Shown here: positions 54,401-64,000 of the stretch, piece by piece | Position numbering within the stretch: position 1 is the first letter of the stretch | Layout: every line of letters begins with the position of its first letter | NCBI GenBank assembly: GCA_963969395.1 | Contig: OZ017797.1 | Coordinates: forward strand, 1,860,001-1,924,000 | Source: Pseudoscleropodium purum | Taxonomy: Eukaryota; Streptophyta; Bryopsida; Hypnales; Brachytheciaceae | DNA: 64,000 bases | Direction of reading: 5' to 3' | Made by a program: the position numbers and the translations under genes | The notes under the pieces: model-generated | Seen by the model: only the letters and a program-made list of their open reading frames with translations | The model's database searches: none | What the model was told of the DNA's origin: nothing

Positions 54401-57400
54401 AACTGAGAGGCTTCTACCACCACCTTTATGAATTCAAATTTCAAGTCTATCACTTCAACAAGTTGAATTTTCAAATGTACCATAAGCATGTCAAGTTTTT
54501 TACTACTATTTTGAATAACATCACCTAATACTTCATCATCTTAGCTCCATTGATCTATTGGAAAAGACTTAGCTGTACTTCAAATTCAATGCATTCAACA
54601 TACCATTATAATTGAGAAGTATATTTCAATAACATAGTTGCTATTGTCAATCTCCTTTATTGATATGTTTTTTTTGCGTGTAATATTATTATTATGAAAA
54701 GTGTAATTTCTTTTTGAAACATTCACTCTCAATTGAAAAAACGTGACATTTTACCACTTTACAAGCTTGATAATTGAGAGCGACCAACAATAGTTACAAT
54801 CACTCGAAGTAAGGAGACCATTCAATTTTTTTAGAATATATACCACATTATTCACAAGTGCAAATGCTTTAGAATCAAAATCAAATTTTCATGCAATATT
54901 GAATCACTATAATTATCATTGCATAGAATTATAGATCTACCCAAAAGCAACCCTATAACATTTCTACACAAAGTATACATTTTATGCAAAGGTGGTCTCT
55001 TTTGTGACCAATTCTTCTTAAATCTTGATGACACATTTCCCCCTTCTTTCAGTGTCCAATTTGTTTGCTTTAGGTGGACAAAATTGTCCATTTCATTTCT
55101 CATCTGCCAATACAGAATTAAAAATCTTTATCCATCAAAGGCAAGCTGCTTTAGCCTATTAATGCAAATTGTGCCATGCTACCATTTGTACCATATGTTA
55201 GTAGATGATGCCTTTCTCTTCTAATCTGTCCTTCACACCTTTAACTTATCCTAGATTAGATCCATCTTTGAAAATCCTTTCCAGCCAAATTTGTTTTGAT
55301 TTGAAATAAGAATCAATTAATTATTTCAAATTTTCACTCAAATTCTTTCCCACAGGACAGATATTTGAATGGTCTCATGGTCTCGTGTACTCCAACTAAG
55401 CTTATTGTGTAGTAAAGTAAACTACCCTATTCCAGATCAAATGGGAGCAAGCAAATTGTGGGTTGAATTATGTTAATGGTATACATTTCAGAACTTGAAG
55501 TCATTTAGTGAGTACCTTATTCCCGGGGCCACCAAGTAGTATTGGCACCTGAATTGGCTATATCATAATATAAAATTGGATGGAGACCAAATTACGATAT
55601 CATCCACCACCGGCCAAAGATGGACAAAGTGTAACACTAGTCCCCTTCCGCGGCCCCTTCCACAATGTTCCGCTGGCCCTCGGGTAAGTTAAATAATTTT
55701 TTACAAATATGTAGCTTCAGTATTTGCAGGCCTCTGACCGTGGTTATAGAGGCATTGAAAGGACATTGAAAGGAGTAGCAACTTGTCAAGAAAAGCAAGT
55801 GGAGACAGTAAATTAAATGGGAATTGATATTTTATACATAAGGTAACAAGCTCTGAAATTGCACAGGCTCTAAAATCGTCCACCCTATTCAAATATACAT
55901 AGCTTTTACATGTAACTATTTTACAGCTTTCAGCAATGCACAAACGGAGCACATTTTAGGGGGTGGGCAATTTTAGAGCCTTATGTCACTTCAACTTCAA
56001 AATTTTATAACTAATTTTAGAAAGCTTCAAAAAATATGAAACAATTTGGATTAGATGTCATTTCCTCTTGTCTTTCAAGGAAAATTTACTGAAAAATATT
56101 TCAAGACGTTTCATGTCTCCAAATTTTAGTTTCAACTCTTAGGTGGGTGATTTCTGAACCTATTACCTAAGTGTCCCCCCCCCCCCCCTTTCCTCCCTCA
56201 CAAAGTAGACGAAGAACTGAATTTGAATCTCGTTGCTTGAATGTATGTTTTTTTGAAGCCCTAGTTTTGGGCAGATGTGAGGTGAGCACCCAGGAAACCA
56301 CCTGACACTTTGGGCCATTGTGTCTTCTTAGAAGTATAAGACAGATCAAGTTTTCAATTATTTTTCTTGTTGACGACTGAAAGGAGGCTCAAATGCACCA
56401 AAGAGTGCAGCATTTTGATGTTGTAAGCAAAAGTTAGGAAGAATCAAAGTTTGGTTCTAAAATAGTTTCTTCGACATAGGTAATGTAATAGTTGATTTTT
56501 GGACACATACATAGATTGAAGATGGCAATTTAGGGCCAATGGCACATTTTGGGGGACCCACCTTATAAAAAACAAATTCACTATGGATATTTGATCTTGC
56601 TTGTGTATTGAATTTTGTGTAGATAGGTTATATTATTTTTAGCATAAATCTAATATGTAGGAAAATGTGGACATGAAACAAAGTATCAATTTTGAATACC
56701 TTTAGTACTTGGTAGTAATTACATGCATGCAAGAAAAATTCTTAAAATAAATGACAAATTTTGGGGGATTTTGTTTTTCTTCAAAGAAAATGAATAGGAA
56801 AGAAACAAAACTTCCTATTTTTAGGTGTATGCTAAATTACATTTGCTAATTTAGATTAATTTTTTGGCATGGAGAGTTGAACCTTACCACCGAGTAATTA
56901 AATTGTTGCTTTTATATGGAATAGATGTATATCATTTTGCCATCATCTTCAGATTCATTTTTCATTCAAGTAGAAGCTTCTAAAGGAAGGTGGTCATGTC
57001 CATTGTTGAATGTACAAAAAGTTACTTATCATAGAATGTTGATGGTTTTTTATATATGTGAATTGTCATCTTCAAAGAAGGGTCTTTGTGGCAAAATTCA
57101 CAATATACAAAAAAGTAGTACCTTGAATACAATTAATAAGACATTTAGAGTTCGTATTCATTTTATGTAAATAATTTCATAGCTTTAGTTCATCACAAAA
57201 AATTAGTTTTAAGAAGAAAATTTTTATGTTTTGGAAAAATTCTAAGTTAAATTATACTTCTAAAATGAACTAGCAAGGGCTTGAAAAGATTTGTCCAATT
57301 TTGACCACAAGTGTAATTTTTTAAATGATGATTAATATTTTATAGATATAAACTTCAAAAAAATTGGGATTGATATGTATTATATTACAATTCAATTTTA

Positions 57401-59344
57401 CTCAATAATTTTACTCATTATCTCATGCTTGAATTGATTAGTAAAATTGAATGCTAAATAATAAGACAAAAAATCCATTGTTTTTAAATCTACTTTTTAT
57501 ATATTTAATAATATAATCTTTGATTATGTAGTGGTTTTATTTTCTAATAATTTTTCCTCTTTATATAGCATGTTACAAGGTTAAACTCATAACTTCCTAG
57601 TTGCCAAACAATGTTTGATGCATGACTTTACAAATTATTGTAGAGATGAAAAATGAAATTGTGGTTCATAAATGAGATCATTTTTGGCAAAGTGCCTTGA
57701 TGATAAATCTCATCTTTTTAGAGTTAATTTTGTTCTCAAATATTTCTATTTATAGAAAATAATATTTAGAATGAAAACATAGAACCTAAAGAATTATTCA
57801 TACTAATAATTATGCGAAGGACATTAGAGGATTTTTGAGGCCAAAACAAGATTGTGAGTTATCTAGCCCCAAAAATATTGTAAACGCAGTCAACAATGTA
57901 GTTTGACCTGGCCAAGAGAATGCCACGTCATTTCCCCCAAAAAATAATAAAAATTATTCAACTTTCTTTTGCATTAAATTTTTTTTGATAGTTAGCCGTA
58001 CCCTTTGCTATAGAGAACAATGATAGGAACATGCATGAAATGGGTTGTTATTGCCCTCAAATCTTCCCTAATAGAGACTACTTTTCAAATGAGAAAACAA
58101 AGAATAATCCCTTGCTACCCATGTTTGCAAAAGCATAGCTAGTCATACAACCCCAATTAAACTCTTCATTTGCATAGGATCTTGGAGCCATTGTTATGTT
58201 TTTTTTATTAGTAGAACTGTGGCAGAAATTGCTGGAGTTGTTTAGAGGAGTGGAACTACCTTTCTATACATGAGAATTAAAAAGAAAGAACAACGAACAC
58301 TCTCACCACTTGGGGATTAAATGAAAAAGTCTTTCTTCTATTTTATATATGGTTAATTTTGAATCCTCCTCAAAAAATGGGGATCTTCAAATCAAAATAT
58401 AAAATCAATTTTTCCAAATTTGATCATTAGTAGACAATAACAAGTTCCTATGTCTCCCCATCCAAGGATTAATTGAATAACTAAGGCATGCATATCTATT
58501 ATGGACCTTCTTTCCAACTCCAACCATCTCTACAAAAATTTCAATCTTTCAATCTCTAAATAGTCCCCATTCTAGGAGTAACAATGGAAAGCTATCAATA
58601 TTTTTGTTTTACAAAAAAGAATGAGTTGACCAAAATACATCACAAAAATTCTTTGATTTGCCATTCTATTGCCCCCAAAACATTGTGAATTTGATGTATC
58701 TCAATTTAAGGTAAATACTCCTAATTTCTATTGCTTTCAAAAACCAACTACTAAAAATTCTTTCCCAAAATGTACTCCTACCATTCACAAAAGTCTATGG
58801 TTAGTTTCAAAAATACCTATTGTTTCTAATACTTTGAAAATTAGTAGTTTATCTATACAATATTGAAATAATATATTCTAAGAGAATCTAGGATCTCCTT
58901 TCGACTAACAAAAAATCTTCTCAAAAAATTTCATTATAATAATGGGAATCATGTGGAATTGCTTATTTCCATTAGTTGTGCAATTTTAGGTATCATTATC
59001 TGAAATGTGTACAATGACCAAATAGACAACAATAATGAGTCCTCCTCTCCGTTTTATTTTATTTTTTCATTTATTTCAGGTAGTGCAAAAGCAATCTACA
59101 TTGGAGTGATGAAGCTATTTACATCCACAAAAATGGATGACACCTCTAGTATATGGATGCAAATTTCACTTTATTCATCCAACAAAGTGTACATCCATCC
59201 ATCCAAAATAGAGTGACACCATCCCAAGATTTTAGTTGGTTCCTAGCATTTTGCAATCATCATCCACTACAAAAAGGAAGACTATTGTTGTTGACTCCAC
59301 ATTCCTACAAGTTTTAGTCTTGTAGGGTTCAAAAAAGGAAAGAC
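51450..59344. other. Long AT-rich intergenic stretch, no gene
   Basis: Nearly 8 kb with only short, low-complexity ORFs. It holds the dispersed repeat near 52,740-52,990 and a poly-C run near 56,174-56,187. A small GC-richer patch lies at about 55,520-55,690. I see no reading frame with recognisable protein features, RNA gene or element border. Confidence 0.55.
52740..52990 (+). repeat. Dispersed repeat, copy B
   Basis: Diverged match to 34,560-34,800: TAACTTCAAA, TCTTTCAATC, a poly-A tract, GTGCCTTGGTCC and CAAGGGTTAA in the same order. Confidence 0.45.
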
Positions 59345-59603
59345 GCCAAATCCTCAATTCGAAGTGGGACTAGCAAGGTGAATTTACCCCGGGAGAAAAC
59401 GCAGGAATTTTCTATTTGTTACACATGACAAAATTTGCAATTTTTGAATTCATATTTGCAATCAAAGACCCCACATTAGGTTAAAGACGTGAAGAACTTA
59501 GCATTTACTTGGGACAAAATAGGGGAATTTTTCTTTACATTTACCCCAGAGAATGCAAAATTCACCCTGCTGGTCCCACTTTGAATGGAGGATTTAGTAT
59601 CCT
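59345..59603. mobile_element. Foldback MITE of about 255 bp
   Basis: The inverted ends share AAATCCTC-ATTC-AAGTGGGAC-AGCA-GGTGAATTT: left arm at about 59,348-59,385, right arm at about 59,559-59,598. TTACCCC lies inside both arms. The interior is non-coding. The outer borders and target duplication are not clear, so the superfamily is open. Confidence 0.65.
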
Positions 59604-60920
59604 GCACTTGGAATTGGGCTTGGGCCCTAACAATAAAGTTGTCCTAAACAAAATAGAAGCCACAATGTGAGGAACCACTTCTCTTATGGAGCATATTCAA
59701 CATTTGTTCATTGTTCATTAATGGATTTACACGCAAATGTACTGTACACTCATAAGTTTGGCATTGTTCAGTACTATGTGTGTTGCTGCATGTAAGAGTT
59801 TATACTTAGTAGATGCAAAGAAAAGTGAGTGTAACCAGTGCTTTTGGTGTTAAATGGAGCTATTACTACAAAGTAGTGCTAAAATTGATGTTTTCTGTTC
59901 TTGTCGAGAGCACCCAAGCAGAAAAGACCAATACAAGCAAGAAACAATTCTTTGTCTGAATTCGGACACAAAGACAAAGAAAGAAAAGAAACTTGATACT
60001 AAACTGCAAGCCTGATGTCATGAACGAAGCAGCTTCAATCTGTGGTACTGGTATTTAGTTCACATAACCTTCCAACTCACATGTAGCAACAGCACAACTC
60101 ATAACTTCAATGAATCAACGGAGTCCATTTTGTAGAGGTGGCATTGGACAAAGAGAATACAGTTATCCAATCCATCATTAACATTTTGGTGACCTCATTT
60201 TGATCCATTAGAAGATTTTTGGGGCCTCCGGATGCCTGCGAGTTATCACAGCCTGCGAACGCAGAGAACAGGTTCGGCGCAATGGTCTGACGTGGTCGAG
60301 ACCCTATCATGTCATTGACCAATTATTTATTTATTTATTTATTATTTATGATGAAAAAGAAAATTCTGACAGTGGGCCGTTCCCCTTGCTGCGGGGAACA
60401 AGCCTGAAACATGCTTCTGGACCCCCCAAAATTCTTCTAATGCTTGAACAAGCATGATTGAAAAGGATTTTGACTATTGAAGGTACTGACACACAATGGA
60501 AATAATACCCCATCACCATTCTCATAGAAAGGCTCCACTTTCAGCTAATCCATGTAGCTGCACAATGATCTGGAACTCCCCAAATCATCAAAAAACAAAT
60601 GGAACACTCATATCTGAATATCAACAAACAAAACACAGAGCAGAAGAAAAAACCCACCATCACACAGCACAGAGCTCACACAGTCATGGGTTGATGTCTT
60701 TGGAAGTTGCATAAGAATATGTATAAGGACTAGCATTTCACTAGCATTGTTCACTCAGTCAGGATTTAGCTAGTAAGCTCAACTACTGGCTACAACACCC
60801 GACGTGCACAGCTATTCAAAGAAAGCAATCGGCTAGATAATGAAAATTGCGGTTTCAGAGTTCAGACTGCAGTCGTACGAGGATGGAGGAAGTAAAATAC
60901 ACAAGAGCCACGGCCCTAGC
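59604..60920. other. Downstream region of the right-hand host gene
   Basis: No gene recognised. The part nearest 60,920 probably holds the 3' UTR of the minus-strand gene. A short stem, GTTCCCC and GGGGAAC around a TTGCTGC loop, lies at about 60,379-60,399. Confidence 0.5.
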
Positions 60921-61438
60921 TCACAAAATGTTGCAGCCGCAGTAGGAGCGGTGGCTTTGGCGCACGGTGAAGTCCGTGTGAAGCTCCCCGTCGTCGCTGT
61001 CCAGATACTTGCTGGAAGATTTCGACGCTACCGACGGGCTTCTCGTCACGCCTGAGCAATGCGAATGATGCGAGCAATGTGAGTGATGCGAGTGGAGCGA
61101 GTGGTGCGAGTCGTGGGATGAAGCTTTGGAGGCGCGGCTTGGAGTGCGAGCCGGTGTGCGGGCAGGAGTGCGGGCGGGCGTGTGAACTGGTGTGAAGTTG
61201 CGGATGGCGAATTCAATGGGAGCAGGAGGGGTGAGTTCCGCTTCCAATTCTTGCTCTTCTTCCATGATCTGCACTGCCTCCCATAAATTACCATCGAGTT
61301 CGCCCATGTCGGTTGTGGATTCGCGCGGGGGACTGTTAATAGGGAATTTCGGTTCTTCCGTGGTTTTGTCAGATAAAATGATGATGCCAGGAGTGGATTT
61401 CAAAGCCGGCAGGACGTGACCATCAGTAAGCCGCTCAT
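60921..61438 (-). CDS. Host gene, last exon (CaaX-ended protein)
   Basis: The exon starts after CTTGCAG at the intron border and ends in TGA at 60,921-60,923. The product has a Glu-rich stretch (EEEQELEAEL), four TPAR/TPSR repeats, a His/Ser-rich run (SHH and SHC repeats) and a Lys/Ser-rich segment. It ends YCGCNIL. A Cys four residues from the end followed by N, I, L fits a CaaX prenylation box, with Leu favouring geranylgeranylation, and a second Cys two residues earlier could be acylated. Membrane anchoring is therefore likely but inferred. The phase matches the upstream exon exactly. Confidence 0.75.
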
Positions 61439-61810
61439 CTGCAAGCATGGAACAGATTTGGTTAGATAGCGCGATTGGGGTTTGGGAAATACCAAGGAAT
61501 TAGATCTTCTAGTGATTGTTTGGGATTTTTGATGTATGATGGATTGACTGATTGATTGTGGATGGTTATCGGAAAATGGAGCGCTCAGGTGGGAGGGGAA
61601 TACCTGAGCGCTCTGCTTTCCCAGCTTTGATTTTTTTTCTAGAAGGCAGAAGGTCTTTTTTCTGTCGAATTTTGAGATCTATGAACGACAGGTGAATTCC
61701 ACTCAAAGCAAGGTTAGCATCCCTGAGAAGCCAGTGAACGCATCGTCGTTTGAAAATCACGCACAACCACACCGGGCGCAGCAGGTAGTTTCTAGAGAAT
61801 TGAGTTTTAC
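61439..61810 (-). other. Intron of the host gene
   Basis: 372 bp with GTAAAA at the donor and CTTGCAG at the acceptor on the minus strand. The donor splits a codon after its first base, and the acceptor supplies the other two, giving an Asp codon. The frame joins without a stop. Read-through of this intron yields the tail of the longer open frame that stops at 61,566. Confidence 0.75.
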
Positions 61811-64000
61811 CGTAACGCTTTGTCGATTTCTGGGACGAATCCGAGGTGGCATTGCTCAGTTCCTTCGAGTGCTTGCTCCGCATCGGCGAAGGGCCATAGT
61901 CTGACTCCGTTGGTGACACCGAACCTAGTTCCAGATCAGATGACGTCTTCTTTTGCCCAAATTTGAACGAAGACAAATGCCTGCCATGGGACAGAGCATT
62001 GGCATTCTCCACGATTTGCTCCATGACTTGACATGTGGCGTCCAGAGCTTGCGAGCGATTCTTCCCAGATTCCCAACTCGAATTGCTTGACATATCAGTG
62101 GCTTTACTTTCGAAGGATTTGTCACTGATTAAGCTGTTGTTACTGAGCCTGGAGTCCAGGCGCTTGATGAAACGCAAGTTGTTGTTGGCTCCAGGGGAAT
62201 TTTCAAGTTTCTTTACCTCTCTGTGAGCTGAAACCAGAGCGTCCGTAAGACCACAACCATCAAGGTCGAGGTCTGGTTGCGAATCCAAGAAGTCCACGAA
62301 GTAGTCGAAGGAGCTCTCGCGAGAATGCATCTTCGAATTCTCCTCGCTGGAAGGCACAATTCTTCGCTTTCGTGCATTAAGGCTGGCGCTTCGCACGAAG
62401 CCTGCAAGCTTCTGTAACCCGTCGTCATATCTAGGTGTTTTCACATCACTGTCTGGTGTTGTCGCTCCTTTTGCCGGCCTTGACCCTGGCGACTCCATGC
62501 ACCACACCTCAACTGGCAAGGGCAAGGGCAAAGTTGCGATGGATTTGTATGGGATTCCTGCCAGGGGATCCCCGAATCTACCGCTATAATTCGGATCATC
62601 CCAAAGAGCGTTGTCGTATTGGCTATGAGCTGAGCAAGTGGTGTCTACACTACGGGTCAAATCAATGCTGGTAGCAAAGGTTGACGAGATTCTGCTCACA
62701 CCACTTGTTTTAGAAGACATCATGGAGACATCCCTCTTGTAATAACCTCCATCCTTCGGACTCTTCACGAGCGGAAACAATTTTCCTGGTTTTTGAAGAA
62801 TGATAGGTGATTTCTCGGGCGAGCTTACATTGGAGTCATCAGGAACTCTGGGAGTGTCTTCTGCAGGGGCTCGCGGACTTCCCTTCTGCTGCACATTTTC
62901 GTCTTCAACCCTTTGTGCAGTTCCTCTGTCCATGGCCCTCTCCAACTCCGATCTTCGTTCTAATATATGGCTTGCAGCATCTTTGGCGGTTTCCGAGTTG
63001 TGAGGTACGACGATGTGATTTGCATGCGCATCGTTACTGTCACTATTGCTCAGATGGACTTTAGTGGCTGCTGAGTGGAAATGTGATGCCTGGCCAACAT
63101 CTGTAATAGGGCAATTAGTCAATTCCGTCTCCTCTACATCATACTCTAATGCACTGAAACTCTGAACCCTTGATATTGCAACTTCTCCGTGGCGTTGTGA
63201 GATTTGAAAAAAATCAGGTGACTTAAGTCGTCGTGAGGGAGACTCGAGAGTATCAAGCTCCCAATCAAAGTCCTTCTTGCTCACTACCTCAGCTTTCACA
63301 TTCCTAAGATGCCAATTCTTCTTTACACCTGGTGGAGGAGAGGCTGGTGCTAGGTCATCAAGTGGCAACACATCTTCGGATGTTTCACTTTCGCATACAG
63401 AAACTGGCGACATCATGATGATTTCAGAGGGGTCGGAGCTGGGTAGTGTCTGGAGTAGTCCCTTCTCTTCTTGGACGCTTCCTTCTTGAGGCCTCTTTTT
63501 CCTCCCCAACCCATCTTTGCTGATAGATGGATTCAAGTTGCTGTCTTTCTCTTCCTCTTGGCGACATTTCAGTTGCTGGATTTTGGTCTTCACCACCGAA
63601 TCTGCAGACTCCATATCTACTTTCTTTGCGTCACTCAGCATTTCTTCTGTTCTATTCACAGCAACAGTTGAAGAGTCCACGATGACATTCTCGGTCTCCG
63701 CATCCTTACCATCTTTGGCATTCATTTTAGCCGCAGGCTTGGAATTGGGAGCAACCAAAGCATTGTGAAAGTTTTTATAGATTCCACATTCATGATGCTT
63801 ACAAAAGCTTCGGTACTGGTAATCCATTCCGCAACACCAATTACTGCTCATGTCCTCCATGTCTCCTAATCCTTGATAAATCTTCACTGGCCCTTGGCTA
63901 ACGACAAGTGAGGTCACCTTGGGGCTTTCGGAGTCCAGATCCGTTCTAGTAGACTGGGCCTCAATCTCTCCCCCCGATCTAGCCGTGATAACATCCTCCT
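61811..64000 (-). CDS. Host gene, upstream exon, partial at window edge
   Basis: An open frame of 729 codons plus one base, open to base 64,000, so the start lies beyond the window. With the last exon the known part is about 900 residues. The sequence is hydrophilic and mostly disordered, rich in Ser, Lys, Asp and Glu. More ordered patches are MDYQYRSFCKHHECGIYKNF, ISRISSTFATSIDLTRSVD (starting SGVSR), VEVWCMESPGSRP, FDYFVDFLDSQPDLDLD and ALDATCQVMEQIVENANALS. I do not recognise the family. Codon use is richer in GC than the surrounding DNA, and no transposon features are present, so it is the one ordinary host gene here. Confidence 0.75.

Noticed and set aside
58669..58866. 65-codon ORF resembling an organelle-type protein fragment
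   Set aside because: The resemblance is composition only (AT-rich codons, Lys/Ser/Phe); no motif supports an organelle transfer.
60379..60399. Short GTTCCCC/GGGGAAC hairpin as a terminator or RNA gene
   Set aside because: A seven-base stem alone in a plant intergenic region is not evidence of function.
1..64000. CRISPR arrays, bacterial operons or phage genes
   Set aside because: No regular spacer arrays or bacterial gene organisation; introns, TATA boxes and plant retroelements indicate a eukaryotic nuclear genome.

Overview
The window looks like nuclear DNA of a land plant with a repeat-rich genome. The evidence is Ty1/copia and Ty3/gypsy retrotransposons with plant-type domains, a tRNA-Asp-like primer-binding site of the Athila/Tat kind, AT-rich intergenic DNA, and one intron-containing gene with GT-AG borders. 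I cannot name the species; a bryophyte or other non-flowering plant is a guess. Almost all of the window is mobile DNA, and only the right edge holds an ordinary gene.

Left part (1-10.3 kb): AT-rich intergenic DNA with a long inverted repeat (1-1660), a Tourist-like MITE with TAA target duplications (2151-2680), a degenerate 80-82 bp minisatellite (about 8288-8491), and a 352 bp GC-rich MITE (9101-9452) with 8 bp target duplications.

Central part (10,357-30,201): one giant DNA transposon, to my knowledge undescribed. It has 8 bp target duplications (TTAGGTGA) and CAGGGTTGA termini. The MITE at 9101-9452 carries the same left and right ends, so it is a deletion derivative of the family. Without later insertions the element is about 11.6 kb. 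It carries a long minus-strand RING-H2/coiled-coil gene (gene 1, about 1136 codons), a plus-strand gene with a Gly/Ser/Tyr-rich tail (gene 2), and a plus-strand kinase-like gene broken by six in-frame stops (gene 3). Genes 1 and 2 share an N-terminal domain. GC-rich GGACG/CGTCC blocks sit at both ends and just upstream of each gene. No known transposase is recognisable. A decayed copia element (13,534-18,473, TSD TAAAG) sits in frame inside gene 1, and a solo gypsy LTR (21,586-24,869, TSD GTATA) sits between genes 1 and 2.

Right-central part (35,656-51,444): a minus-strand Ty3/gypsy element with 3.3 kb LTRs, a tRNA-Asp-like PBS, gag with three zinc knuckles and pol (PR-RT-RH-IN), flanked by TSD GTCAT. 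Its pol is split by an opposite-strand solo LTR of the same family (40,930-44,233, TSD CCCAC). Each LTR carries its own roughly 552-codon gene behind a TATA box, intact in two of the four LTR copies here. The 5' LTR and the inserted solo LTR share a long run of variants absent from the 3' LTR, which suggests gene conversion.

Right part (51.5-64 kb): AT-rich DNA with a foldback element near 59.35-59.60 kb, then the last two exons of a minus-strand host gene that continues beyond the window. Its product ends in a CaaX-type sequence (CNIL).
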